Below are positions 24,734 to 34,200 of a DNA stretch of 64,000 nt, piece after piece. A model generated the notes under the pieces. It was not told the DNA's origin and made no database searches. It saw only the letters and a program-made list of their open reading frames with translations. The DNA is from Bryobacteraceae bacterium (lineage in GTDB: Bacteria > Acidobacteriota > Terriglobia > Bryobacterales > Bryobacteraceae), in NCBI GenBank assembly GCA_025056865.1, contig JANWVO010000048.1:1-64000 (forward strand), in the 5' to 3' direction. The translations under genes were made by a program, and so were the position numbers. Every line of letters begins with the position of its first letter. Position 1 is the stretch's first letter.

Positions 24734-24780
24734 GGGCCGCCGGGCGGAACCCTCCTCCTCCACCCGGCGGCCCGCTTTCT
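24734..24780. terminator. Terminator-like hairpin between convergent genes
   Basis: A perfect 11-base inverted repeat (GGGCCGCCGGG at 24734, CCCGGCGGCCC at 24763) with an 18-base loop is followed by GCTTTCT. It lies between the ferredoxin and the convergent thioesterase gene and could serve the ferredoxin transcript. Confidence 0.55.
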
Positions 24781-24798
24781 GCCCTGCGGGTCCGCTGC

Positions 24799-25485
24799 TC
24801 ACCACCATTGCAGGCGCACGCAGGGGCGTCCGCCGGCGCTGGCGGTCTGCAACGCGCGCCGCTGGTGGCAATCCCTCCAGGTGTGGAAGACAACGGTCTC
24901 GCCCTGGCGCGCTTCGGCGAGGAAGTCCGCCTGGAGCCGGGCGGGATGCGGCAGATCCGCCTCCTCCTCGGCCCATGCGATCCAGGCGACGTTGTTGACG
25001 TGCAGGTTGATATCGATGTGAGACGGCTCGATGCGCCGGATGGAGATGGAGCCGGGCGGCGCGCCCGGGTCGGGCGGATCCACGAATTCGATGGAGGTGT
25101 CCCTGGCGGGGAAGGGAAGTTGGTGCAGAAAGCCGGGCAGGCGCACCGGGCGGCGGCGCTCGAGATCGACGATCAGCCAGACGGAAGCGGCTTCCAGCAG
25201 CGGACAGCCGGTTGCGTCTCTTACTTCGAATTCACGCCACGCGCGGGCTCCGGCGGTGCGGCGGCTCGGCCAGGTGAGGACTTCCACTTCTTCCCCCGGT
25301 TCGGGCCAGCGCGCGGCGCGCAGCCCGAGCCGGACGAGCATCCAGGCCCGGCCTCCGGCGCGGAGCGCATCGATGCCCACGCCCAGCGCGGCGGCATGTT
25401 CGCCGGCCGCAGCCTCCAGCAGCCGGCAGACTCCCGCCACGCGGCCGCTGCCGGGCCGCCCGCGCAGGGTATGGACCAGTTCCAT
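24799..25485 (-). CDS. Acyl-ACP thioesterase-like protein (double hotdog)
   Basis: A 228-residue protein matching bacterial acyl-ACP thioesterases (FatA/FatB family). It has two hotdog halves: GGRAWMLVRLGLRAARWPEP with WLIVDLERRRPVRLP in the first, and SHIDINLHVNNVAWIAWA in the second. The last is the family's catalytic-region Asn/His motif. The expected reaction is release of fatty acids from acyl carrier protein in the cytoplasm. It starts 5 bases after the stop of the YqeY gene on the same strand, so they probably share one transcript. Chain-length preference is not readable. Confidence 0.8.
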   Translation of the reverse strand: MELVHTLRGRPGSGRVAGVCRLLEAAAGEHAAALGVGIDALRAGGRAWMLVRLGLRAARWPEPGEEVEVLTWPSRRTAGARAWREFEVRDATGCPLLEAASVWLIVDLERRRPVRLPGFLHQLPFPARDTSIEFVDPPDPGAPPGSISIRRIEPSHIDINLHVNNVAWIAWAEEEADLPHPARLQADFLAEARQGETVVFHTWRDCHQRRALQTASAGGRPCVRLQWW

Positions 25486-25490
25486 GAAGC

Positions 25491-25937
25491 TCAGGACAGC
25501 CGCGCCCGCACGAGCTCGCTCAGCCGTTTGCCGTCGACGCGCTTTCCGGCCAGCTTCGCCTTCGCCGCATTCATCACCTGCCCCATCTGCTTCGCGCTGG
25601 TGATGCCGGTTTCGGCGAGCGCCGCCGCGACGGCGGCCTGCATCTCCTCCTCGGTGGCGGCGGCGGGCATGTAGGCCTCGATCAGCCGGATCTCGGCTTC
25701 TTCCTTTTCGGCGAGATCGGCGCGCCCGCCCTGGCGGTACATTTCGGCGGCGTCGCGGCGCTGCTTGATGAGCGAGTTGAGGACCTTCAACTCCGCGGCT
25801 TCGTCGAGCTCTTTCATCGAGTCGACCTTCTCCTTCATCAGCGCGGTCTTGATCATCCGCAGCGCTGACAGGCGGGCCTCGTCGCGGGCTTTCATGGCCG
25901 CGGCCATGTCCTTCTGCACCTGTTCGAGCAGAGCCAT
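25491..25937 (-). CDS. YqeY/GatB-domain protein
   Basis: A 148-residue all-helical protein of the YqeY family, which shares the tail domain of the GatB amidotransferase subunit. It opens LLEQVQKDMAAAMKARDEARL, carries SALRMIKTALMKEKVD, and ends with the compact helical domain GITSAKQMGQVMNAAKAKLAG. The family may bind tRNA, but a role outside GatCAB is not settled. It is the first gene of a pair with the thioesterase and diverges from the aminotransferase gene 45 bases away. AGGA lies 8 bases before the start. Confidence 0.88.
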   Translation of the reverse strand: MALLEQVQKDMAAAMKARDEARLSALRMIKTALMKEKVDSMKELDEAAELKVLNSLIKQRRDAAEMYRQGGRADLAEKEEAEIRLIEAYMPAAATEEEMQAAVAAALAETGITSAKQMGQVMNAAKAKLAGKRVDGKRLSELVRARLS

Positions 25938-25982
25938 ATCTGGTATCCTGATAACCTATTTCCCTCTGATTCTCCCACAGCC

Positions 25983-27146
25983 ATGCATATCAAGAAGCAG
26001 CGACTCCTGACGCCAGGGCCGACGCCTCTTCTGCCTCGCGCCCTGCACGCCATGATGGCGTCCGACATTCATCACCGGACGCAGGACTTCATCCAGCTGT
26101 ATCCGCGCGTGCTGAGCGACCTCAAGGAGGTTTACGGCACGCAGAACGATGTCCTGATCACCGTCAGCTCCGGCACCGGCGCGATGGAAGCCGCGGTCTC
26201 CAACTTCTTCAGCGACGGCGACAAGGTGATCGTGCTTTCGGCCGGCAAGTTCGGCGAGCGGTGGGTGGAGCTCGCCAAAGCCTACCGGCTGAACGCCGTC
26301 GTGCTCACGGCGGAATACGGGCAGGCAGTGACGCCTGACCGCGTGGCGAAGGCTTTGCAGGAAAACCCGGACGCGAAGGGCGTCTTCTTCCAGGCGTCGG
26401 AGACTTCCACCGGCGTGGCGCATGACGTGCGCGCCATTGGCGAGCTGGTGAAAGCGACGCCCGCGCTCTGCATCGTGGACGCGATCACCGGGCTGGGCAC
26501 GATGCCGCTCGACATCGACGGCTGGGGCCTGGACATCGTCATCGGCGGCTCGCAGAAGGCGTTCATGATCCCGCCGGGGCTCGCCTTCATCAGCGTGAGC
26601 GCGAAGGCGTGGGCAAGGAACGAGACGGCGACGCTGCCGCGGCTGTACTTCGACCTGAAGCGCGAGAAGAAGATGGCCGACAAGGGCGAGAGCGCCTGGA
26701 CGCCGAACGTCAGCCACATCCTCGCGCTGGCGGAGGCGCTGGCCTACATCAGGCAGGTGGGCATGGCGAAGCTGGTGGAGAACGCGCAGCTCCTGGCGCG
26801 GGCGACGCGCGCGGCGGCGGTGGAGCTGGGACTGGAGCTGTTCGCGCCCGAATCGCCGTCCAGCTCGGTCACCGCCATCAAGGCGCCCGCCGGCATGGAT
26901 TCGGGCGAGATCGTCAAGGCGTTCCGCAATCAGTTCGGGTCGATCATCGCCAACGGCCAGGGGTCGATGAAGGGCAAGATCTTCCGCATCGCGCACCTCG
27001 GCTACTTCGACTTCGCCGATCTGTTTGCGGTGATCGCCGAGCTGGAGCTGATCCTGCACCAGAAGGGGATTCCGGTGACGTTCGGCAAGGGCGTCGCCGC
27101 GGTGCAGAGGGTGTATCTGGAGGCCGCAGGCGGGAAGCAGTCATGA
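25983..27146 (+). CDS. Class V aminotransferase, probable phosphoserine aminotransferase
   Basis: A 387-residue PLP-dependent class V aminotransferase with the alanine-glyoxylate/serine-pyruvate pattern: LLTPGPTPLLPRALHAM at the start, SSGTGAMEAAVSN for phosphate binding, and Lys192 in GGSQKAFMIPPG as the PLP lysine. The next gene, serA, starts inside its stop (ATGA overlap). The likely physiological job is therefore to convert 3-phosphohydroxypyruvate to phosphoserine in serine biosynthesis, in place of a classical SerC. A glyoxylate-linked aminotransferase is the alternative. The start is ATG at 25983, 45 bases from the divergent YqeY start. Confidence 0.82.
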   Translation: MHIKKQRLLTPGPTPLLPRALHAMMASDIHHRTQDFIQLYPRVLSDLKEVYGTQNDVLITVSSGTGAMEAAVSNFFSDGDKVIVLSAGKFGERWVELAKAYRLNAVVLTAEYGQAVTPDRVAKALQENPDAKGVFFQASETSTGVAHDVRAIGELVKATPALCIVDAITGLGTMPLDIDGWGLDIVIGGSQKAFMIPPGLAFISVSAKAWARNETATLPRLYFDLKREKKMADKGESAWTPNVSHILALAEALAYIRQVGMAKLVENAQLLARATRAAAVELGLELFAPESPSSSVTAIKAPAGMDSGEIVKAFRNQFGSIIANGQGSMKGKIFRIAHLGYFDFADLFAVIAELELILHQKGIPVTFGKGVAAVQRVYLEAAGGKQS

Positions 27147-28744
27147 AGATCCTGGTTGCTGAACCCATGTCCCCGGCGGCGCTGGAGCTGCTGCGCCGGC
27201 AGCCGGGTTTTGAAGTCATCGAGTCCAATCCGAAGGAGTACGAACAGCACCTCGGCGACTGCGAAGCGCTGCTGGTGCGGAGCGCGGTGAAGGTGAAGGC
27301 CGACACGCTGGCCAGGGCGCCGAAGCTGCGCGTGATCGGCCGCGCCGGCGTGGGCGTGGACAACGTGGACCTGGCCGCGGCGACCGCTGCCGGCGTGCTG
27401 GTGATGAACACGCCGGGCGGCAACGCGGTGAGCGTGGCCGAGCACACGCTGGCGCTGATGCTGGCGCTGGCGCGGATGATCCCCGAAGCCAACGCCTCCA
27501 CGCGCGCCGGAAAGTGGGAAAAGAAGAAGTTCCTCGGCAACGAGCTGCGGGGCAAGACGCTCGGCATCGTGGGGCTCGGAAACATCGGGCAGGAGGTGGT
27601 GCGGCGGGCGCGCGGCTTCGAGATGCGCGTGCTGGCCTCCGACCCCTACGTCAACCCGGTGACGGCGGCGGACCTGGGCGCGGAGCTGGTGCCGTTCGAC
27701 GAGCTGATCGCGCAGGCCGACTACATCAGCCTGCACGTGGCGCTGACGCCCGAGACGCGCAACATGATCAACGCGCAGACGATCGCGCGGATGAAGCCGG
27801 GCGTGCGGATCATCAACTGCGCCCGCGGGGAGCTGATCGATCAGGACGCGCTGGCCGAAGCGCTGCGTTCGGGCAGGGTGGCCGGCGCGGGGCTGGACGT
27901 GTTCTCGCCGGAGCCGCCGCCGGCGGACCTGCCGCTGCTGTCGGCGCCGAACCTGATTGCGACGCCGCACATCGCCGGCTCCACCGAGGAGGCGCAGGAG
28001 ATTGTCGGCATCCGCATCGTCGAGCAGCTTGTGGAGTACCTGCTGCATGGGGTGGCCATCAACGCGGTGAACATGCCGGCGGTGGCGCCCGAGCAGTACC
28101 GGGCGATCAGCCCCTACATCGAGCTGGCCGAGCGGCTGGGGCGCTTCGCCGCCTTCATCGCCGCCGACCACCCGCAGGCGGTGCGGCTGACCTACCGCGG
28201 GCGCATCGCCGAGCTGAACACCAACCTGCTGCGCAACGCGGCGCTGGCCGGGATCCTGAGCCGGAGCCTGGCGGGGCGGGCCAACCTGGTGAACGCGATG
28301 CAGCTTGCCTCGCAACGCAACCTGACGGTGACCGAGGCGCACCAGCCGCGGGGCGGAGCGACGGATTCCATCCAGATCGAGATCATCGCTCCCGCCTCGG
28401 CCACGTCGGTCACCGGCGGGGTGGTGATGGACAAGCCGCGGCTGCTCTCAGTGGACGGCATCCCGGTGGAGATCACCCTGGCCGGGCATCTGATTTACAT
28501 GCGGAACATCGACGTGCCGGGCGTCATCGGCCATGTGGGCAGCATCCTGGGCCGCAACCAGATCAACATCGCCAACTTCTCCCTGGGTCGGCAGGAGCGG
28601 CCGCCGGCGCCCGGCCAGCCCCTGGAGGCGGTGGCGCTGGTGGAGGTGGATTCGCCAGTGAACGAGGCGATCCTGGCCGAGCTGCGGGGCCATCCGGCGG
28701 TGCGGCTGGCGGTGACGGTGGAGCCGGGCGGGCAGGCGGGGTGA
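27143..28744 (+). CDS. serA: D-3-phosphoglycerate dehydrogenase
   Basis: A 533-residue long-form phosphoglycerate dehydrogenase, which catalyses the first committed step of serine synthesis with NAD. Domains in order are a split substrate domain (MKILVAEPMSPAALELL, IGRAGVGVDNVDL), the NAD-binding Rossmann fold (TLGIVGLGNIGQEV, catalytic region NCARGELIDQ and TPHIAGST), the allosteric intervening domain, and a C-terminal ACT domain (MRNIDVPGVIGHVGSIL). The ACT domain implies feedback regulation by serine. Translation is coupled to the preceding aminotransferase by an ATGA overlap. A perfect terminator hairpin follows 18 bases after the stop. Confidence 0.95.
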   Translation: MKILVAEPMSPAALELLRRQPGFEVIESNPKEYEQHLGDCEALLVRSAVKVKADTLARAPKLRVIGRAGVGVDNVDLAAATAAGVLVMNTPGGNAVSVAEHTLALMLALARMIPEANASTRAGKWEKKKFLGNELRGKTLGIVGLGNIGQEVVRRARGFEMRVLASDPYVNPVTAADLGAELVPFDELIAQADYISLHVALTPETRNMINAQTIARMKPGVRIINCARGELIDQDALAEALRSGRVAGAGLDVFSPEPPPADLPLLSAPNLIATPHIAGSTEEAQEIVGIRIVEQLVEYLLHGVAINAVNMPAVAPEQYRAISPYIELAERLGRFAAFIAADHPQAVRLTYRGRIAELNTNLLRNAALAGILSRSLAGRANLVNAMQLASQRNLTVTEAHQPRGGATDSIQIEIIAPASATSVTGGVVMDKPRLLSVDGIPVEITLAGHLIYMRNIDVPGVIGHVGSILGRNQINIANFSLGRQERPPAPGQPLEAVALVEVDSPVNEAILAELRGHPAVRLAVTVEPGGQAG

Positions 28745-28762
28745 GGCGCGTTTTTCGGCGCA

Positions 28763-28796
28763 GGAAAAAGGGCGGCGGCATTGCCGCCCTTTTTCC
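28763..28796 (+). terminator. Intrinsic terminator after serA
   Basis: A perfect 14-base stem (28763-28776 pairing with 28783-28796) has a GGCATT loop. Because the arms end in A5/T5 tracts it can work on both strands. It closes the aminotransferase-serA operon. Confidence 0.9.
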
Positions 28797-28882
28797 GTCC
28801 GTGATAGGATAGAAGTGCCTCAAGGACTGCGCTTCTTGCATGAATCAGTCCGAATCCCCGACGGAGCTAGCTTCCCATCTCA

Positions 28883-29311
28883 ATGAGTTCAACCGTTTTC
28901 CTCGGTAATCTTCCGCCGTGGGTCACCGCCGACGATATCAAGGCGTGGCTCGTGGCGGAAAACCTGGTGGCCGATTCAGTCAAAGTCATCCGCAATCCCG
29001 AAACGCAGGAATCGAAAGGTTTCGCATTCATCGAAGCGCCGAATGAAGAAGAGATGATGGCGATCATCAAGCGCTTCGACCGTGCGCCGCTCGAAGACCG
29101 GCTGCTGCGCGCCAATCCGGCCCAGCCTCCGAAGTCGAAGGGCGCGCGCGGCGCCTCCGGCCGGGCTCAGGCGGGCCAGCCGGCGCAGGGCGCGCAAGGC
29201 GCACAGGGTGCGCAGGGTGCCCAGGAGCGCCGGCAGCGCGGCGGCAAGAAGCACCGCAAGCCGAGCGGGCCGACCAGCGCATTCGCTGAAGAACTCGCCA
29301 AGGCTCTGTAA
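28883..29311 (+). CDS. RRM-domain RNA-binding protein with low-complexity tail
   Basis: A 142-residue protein with one RNA-recognition motif: RNP2 is VFLGNLP at residues 5-11 and RNP1 is KGFAFIEA near 46. Bacterial RRM proteins of this kind bind single-stranded RNA, often in cold or stress responses. The C-terminal tail is low complexity: a GAQ tripeptide repeat around residues 101-111, then a Lys/Arg-rich stretch (RRQRGGKKHRKPSG). The repeat DNA (about 29182-29222) is a GCGCAGG-type tandem and may vary in copy number between strains. A TAGGAT hexamer at 28805-28810 could be its -10. Confidence 0.85.
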   Translation: MSSTVFLGNLPPWVTADDIKAWLVAENLVADSVKVIRNPETQESKGFAFIEAPNEEEMMAIIKRFDRAPLEDRLLRANPAQPPKSKGARGASGRAQAGQPAQGAQGAQGAQGAQERRQRGGKKHRKPSGPTSAFAEELAKAL

Positions 29312-29449
29312 GCCTTCCGCCCCGACGCCCGCCGGCCGCAGGCGGGCCGCCGGGGCAGAGTGCGGTTTCCCACCCAGTCTTCCTATCCGCCGAGCCTCCC
29401 TGTTATTGTGGGAAGTTCACTCCCATCCAGGAAGGAGCAGTCTGAACCC

Positions 29450-30469
29450 ATGCGCGTGGTCGCGGGCGTCGATCTGGGCGGAAACGCCGTCAATTACACG
29501 TTCCTGACAGCGGACGAGAAGTTCCTCATCGAGTCGCTGTGCGAGTATCCGTCGAAGTCGAAGGAAGGGCCGGCGGTCTGCCTTCAGCAGATACTGGACG
29601 GTTTGCAGGTGGCGATGCGGCAGGCGGGGGTGACGATGGACGACATCGCCGTCGTCGGCCTGGACACGCCGGGCCCGGCCAGCGCCGACGGAGTGCTGAG
29701 CGCGCGCGGCTCCACCAACTTCGTGCATCCGGACTGGGCGGGCTATGACATCCGCGCCGGGCTGGAAGCCAAGGTTGGCAAGCCGGTCATCTACCTGAAC
29801 GACGGCAACGCGGGGGCGCTTTGGGGGCACTTCAACCTGTTTGGCGCCCATTCGAACGCCACTTCGATTTCGGCCATCATCGGGACCGGACTGGGCGGCG
29901 GGGTGATCATCGGCGAGCTTGTGGTAAAGGGCCGCAAAGGCTTTGGCGGCGAGCTGGGCCACGTGCTGATCCCCTACCAGAGCATTCCGTTCCTGGAGGG
30001 CATCCGCCCGCGCTGCAACTGCGGGCGCACCGGGGATCTGGAGTCGCTGTGCTCGCTGACGGCGATCGAGGTGAACTACCTGCCGTACTTCCGGGCGAAG
30101 TATCCGGATCACGAGCTGTACCGCATGGGCGATCTGCACAAGGCGGCGAAGCTGGTGCGGGGCCTGGCGGAGAAAGGCGACCCGCTGAGCCGCGAGATCT
30201 TCCGCGGGCAGGCGCACGCGCTGGGGCTGTTCTTCGACGAGATGATCAACACGTTCGATCCGGACGCGCTGATCGTCGGCGGCGGCGCCATCGAGACCGG
30301 GCCGGAATTCCAGCAGTGGTTCCTCAACGAGATCCGCGCGGGCATGCCGGAGCAGCGGGAGGAGCAGGCCGACATTCCGATCCACATCATGCCCAACGGC
30401 GATACGGCCGGGGCCCGCGGCGCGGCCATCGAAGCACTGCGCGTGGCGCGCGAGCGGTCGCTGCTGTGA
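29450..30469 (+). CDS. ROK-family sugar kinase
   Basis: A 339-residue ROK-family protein, probably a cytoplasmic glucokinase or related hexose/N-acylhexosamine kinase. It has the ATP-binding opening VVAGVDLGGNAVNYTFL, the catalytic-loop region LNDGNAGALWGHF, GTGLGGGVIIGE, and ELGHVLIP with the family His. The zinc motif reads CNCGRTGDLES, so the third cysteine of the usual CxCGxxGCxE is replaced by Asp. The ATG at 29450 has AAGGAG 12 bases upstream. No DNA-binding N-terminus is present, so it is a kinase rather than a repressor. It precedes the exported methyltransferase, about 60 bases apart. Confidence 0.85.
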   Translation: MRVVAGVDLGGNAVNYTFLTADEKFLIESLCEYPSKSKEGPAVCLQQILDGLQVAMRQAGVTMDDIAVVGLDTPGPASADGVLSARGSTNFVHPDWAGYDIRAGLEAKVGKPVIYLNDGNAGALWGHFNLFGAHSNATSISAIIGTGLGGGVIIGELVVKGRKGFGGELGHVLIPYQSIPFLEGIRPRCNCGRTGDLESLCSLTAIEVNYLPYFRAKYPDHELYRMGDLHKAAKLVRGLAEKGDPLSREIFRGQAHALGLFFDEMINTFDPDALIVGGGAIETGPEFQQWFLNEIRAGMPEQREEQADIPIHIMPNGDTAGARGAAIEALRVARERSLL

Positions 30470-30529
30470 GCGGCGCTGTAACCGGAACGCTGCCGGACGC
30501 GCTATTCTTCAGGAACGGGAAATACAGCC

Positions 30530-31120
30530 ATGCTGCGATCTACTGAACTCACGCGGCGCGCCGCGCTGCTGACGCTCTGCGCATTCCTTTCCGCTGCGGC
30601 CCAGACGCCGAAGCCGAAGCGCTCGCCGGACGTTCCCTACGTGCCGACCACCGAAAGGGCGGTCGAGGCCATGCTGGAGCTGGCGAAGGTCACCAAGAAC
30701 GACATTGTGTACGATCTTGGCTGCGGCGACGGCCGCATCGTCGTCACCGCGGCGAAGAAGTACGGCGCGCGCGGCGTCGGCATCGACATCAACCCGGAGC
30801 GCATCGCCGAAGCGCGCGAGAACGCGAAGCGCAACGGCGTCGAGCACCTGGTGAAGTTCATCGAGGGCGACCTGTTCGAGGCCGACATCCGCGAAGCCAC
30901 GGTGGTGACGCTGTTCCTGCTGTCGAGCGTCAATCTGAAGCTGCGGCCGAAGCTGCTCGCCGAGCTGAAGCCCGGCACGCGCGTCGTGTCGAACACGTTC
31001 GACATGGGCGACTGGAAGCCGGACAAGGAGTTCACGCTCGAAGACAACGGCGAGGACTCGTATCTGAGCCACAAGTTCTACCTCTGGATCATTCCCAAAG
31101 ACAAGCCCGCTCTGAAGTAG
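30530..31120 (+). CDS. Exported class I SAM-dependent methyltransferase-like protein
   Basis: A 196-residue protein with a class I methyltransferase fold: PYVPTTERAVEAMLELA, the SAM motif VYDLGCGDGRIVVTAA, the acidic loop GIDINPERIAEA and EGDLFEADIREATVV. Ahead of it stands a twin-arginine-like signal sequence (LTRRAALLTLCAFLSAAAQ), so the protein is predicted to be exported although SAM is cytoplasmic. The ATG at 30530 follows AGGA and a TATTCT hexamer at 30503-30508. The substrate is unknown; similar proteins are annotated simply as methyltransferases in Acidobacteria. Confidence 0.75.
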   Translation: MLRSTELTRRAALLTLCAFLSAAAQTPKPKRSPDVPYVPTTERAVEAMLELAKVTKNDIVYDLGCGDGRIVVTAAKKYGARGVGIDINPERIAEARENAKRNGVEHLVKFIEGDLFEADIREATVVTLFLLSSVNLKLRPKLLAELKPGTRVVSNTFDMGDWKPDKEFTLEDNGEDSYLSHKFYLWIIPKDKPALK

Positions 31121-31182
31121 CGCGGGCGGACGCGGGCGCGCCGCCCGGCAGCAGGCAGCGGGCAGAGCTGCCGGCGCGCGGC

Positions 31183-31224
31183 GGCCCGGCTCCTGGAAGG
31201 CGCTTCCGGAAGCCGGGCCTCTTT
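31183..31224. terminator. Long hairpin between convergent genes
   Basis: GGCCCGGCT (31183-31191) pairs with AGCCGGGCC (31211-31219), and an inner GGAAG/CTTCC pair extends the stem. It is followed by TCTTT. It lies between the methyltransferase gene and the convergent secreted-protein operon and may end the + strand transcript. Confidence 0.55.
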
Positions 31225-31230
31225 GCGTGC

Positions 31231-34200
31231 CTATTGCGCTGGCGGCACCGTAAATGAACCCATCAGCCTGCCGGGGCCGCAGGTCACGCGGTAGCGGTAC
31301 ACGCCCGGCGCGAGGCCGTCCAGCACGATTCTCCGCGTCCTGAGGCCGCCGCGGTCGGCCGTGTCGCCGCTGTCGTCGGGCGAGGAGAACCACGTCTGGG
31401 TGACCGCGTACCGGCAGGCAGCAAGCGTGGGCGCATCGTAATGGATTTCCGCCCTGCCGGGGGCGACGAGCACCTTCAGGTTGTAAGGCTCGATCCTGGG
31501 GACGAACGCATAGCGCTGGTCGTTGGCCCGCATTTCCAGCCCGGTTCCCATCGAGATGGCGCGATGGTAGGCTTCCCGGCCGGAGCCGAGCGAGCCGGCC
31601 ACGTCGTAATAAAACGCCAGCGCATTCACCCAGAGGTTGGGGTAGGTGTGGCCGGAGAGGAAATCACCGAGAAGCCTCCACTCGGCGTTCACGGTCGAAG
31701 AAGTCGTGTGGGGCTGGGCCTTCGTGCCCCAGAAGCCCCGCCCGCCGGGGCAGACAGTGAACGTCGTGGTTGTTGAACCCACGCTCTTGGCGCAGGTGCG
31801 GATGTATTCCTCGTCGATGCGGAACACGGCTTCGCGGCCAGGGACGTTGATGCATCCCAGCGCGCCGGCGCGGCAGTTCAGCACGAAGGACATGTCGGAG
31901 GAGGACATGGCGCTGGCCAGCGCCACGGGAGGATTGCGGGCTGCGATGTAGCGCTCCCATGTGGTAATGAGCCCCAACCCGTCGGCTGTCGGTGTGCGGT
32001 AAGCGCCGGAGTACAGCGCCGGTTTGCGGGGGTGAAGCACGCCATCGATGTAGTATTTTCCGAGCTTGGCGGCGCTTTTCTCGAACAGGTGGCCGCCGTT
32101 GACAGCGAGGGCCCGCGTCTGCCGCGCCCATCCGAGCGTCATGGCAAGATAGCTCACCATCCACGGGCTGGTGCCGGTTGTGCCGGCGGCGCCCTCCATG
32201 TCCGCGTAGTTGGTTCCGACGCCGATCATTGGCAGCGGGTTGGACAGGCCGCGCATCATGGCAAAGCCCTTGCACCATGGCGTAGCGCTGCGGCCCGCCT
32301 GATAGTTGACGACAAGCGTATCGGAAGGCGCGAGGGGCGGATCCGATTCGTTCTGGATGATCAGAGAGCCGCCGGGGATGTAGTACCACTGCCGGCCCGT
32401 GTCCTGTCCGTAGATGCCGAACGTTCTCGGCGAGCCATTCACCGTGACGGCGGTGACATTGGAGATCGTGTCCCACCCGTTCATGGCGAAGACGCGCCGC
32501 TGGCCATTCGGCGCGGAGAGAGGATGCGAGGAGTTGAAGGTATGCGAGGCGTTGGAGGTCACGGCGCCGGCGCAATTGCTGACCACCTGGCTGGCATAGA
32601 GGCCATCGCGGACATCGAAAGCTCCTTCGTAGGCCGCATCAATGTTCTTCAGTTTGTCGGCGAAATAGTTGCGCTCGGGGGAATCAGGGCTCAGCAGGAA
32701 GCCCCAGAAGATGGCCTTGATGGGGCGGGAAGCGACTCTTGGCTCGGCGCTGCTGTAGTGGATGCCCCAGTCGTAATGACGGTCGTATTGCGGATGAGGC
32801 GAGCCGAGGATCGAAGCTGCCCATTGCTGGAGGCTGCTCAGGTAGAGGTAGCGGCCTGTCAGCAGGTAGGGAACCGGCAGCAGAGAGGGGTAATGGGAGA
32901 CGCTGAAGACCCAGGGCTTGTTGGTGGCTGGACAGTTGGTGCAGACATAGACCGCGGGATAGGCTCCGGAGTTTTCGAATTGCAGCGAGCGGCCGTCGTA
33001 TTGCGCCGTGACGGAGAAGATCCTGCCAAACGACGGGGTTACCTGATCCGCAGGCCAGTTCAGGTAGTTCCGCAGCGGCGGGCTCATGTTGGTGTAGCTT
33101 TCGCGGGTGTGGACCGGGGCGGTAATGGCTGCCTCGGCGCTGCCCAAAATCAGCCTGTCGAACAGGTCCTTCCGCGTCTGGATGTTGAACCGGCTGTCGC
33201 CCATCGCATACAGGAAGGCGATCTGCCAGCCGGGGATGATGCCGAAGTTCGGGTGGTCGCCCGTGTCAGGCCACGAAGTCTTGACGTAGGCACAGATGGA
33301 CATCCCCGTCGTGCACGACCGGGGATCGGGCCGCCCCTGATCGTCCGTGCCGACATTGCCGGGCCACTGGTTCAGCAGGCTGTTGATCTGCGAGGTGCTG
33401 ACAGCGATGCTCAGGTCGTAAGGGGGCAGGATGCGGCTCGCCACCAGATAGGGAAAGTTGCGGTCGACAAAGATCTCGCCCGGCGCAGTTCCGCTCCATG
33501 ACCAGTAGGTGACGGCGCCCTTGGCCGTCAGGTTGTAGCCGGTTTTCGAATAGACAACCGCAGGCGGGGCTCCCGCCAGGAACTCCAGCGTGAACTGCCA
33601 GGCGGCGAAGCCTCCGCTGGAGGTGCGGATGAACCGGGTGCGCCAAGGGGCTTCCAGCTTGTAACCGGTCTCCACGCCGTTCCACCCGGGATAAAAAGAC
33701 AGTTCGAACATGGGGTGAATGCCCTTGTACTGATCGCCGGAAGGCGCCTGCCAGTTCGAGCCGTCCCATTGCCAGCCGAAGTCAAAGGCAAGCGAAGGGG
33801 ACATATCCTCGACGATGACGCGCGTCACCACCGGCCCCTGCAGCCAATAACGCCATGCGCCGGCGGCGAGCATCGTCCGGGCGTCCACGGTGTAGGAGAT
33901 CCCGTTGGCCGTGCCACGGATCCGGGCATTCCAGGCTCCGCCGAGGAAATTCAGCATACCTGCCTGATCGAGCGCAGCCGCCTCGCAGACGGCCTGCGCG
34001 CCGAGATGGCATGGGTTCGAGTCCGCGACGAAGTCCACCTTCACGTTGCCGTTGGCTGCAAGCGTGACCGGAAACGAAACAAAAGCGGACAGAACGCTGC
34101 CATCCGGCCACCGGCTTTTGATGTCGGTCTGCCAGGCTGCGGGGACCGAGCCATTGATCCTTGGCTTCGGGTAGGTTCCCTGCGGGAATTCGCCCTGCAT

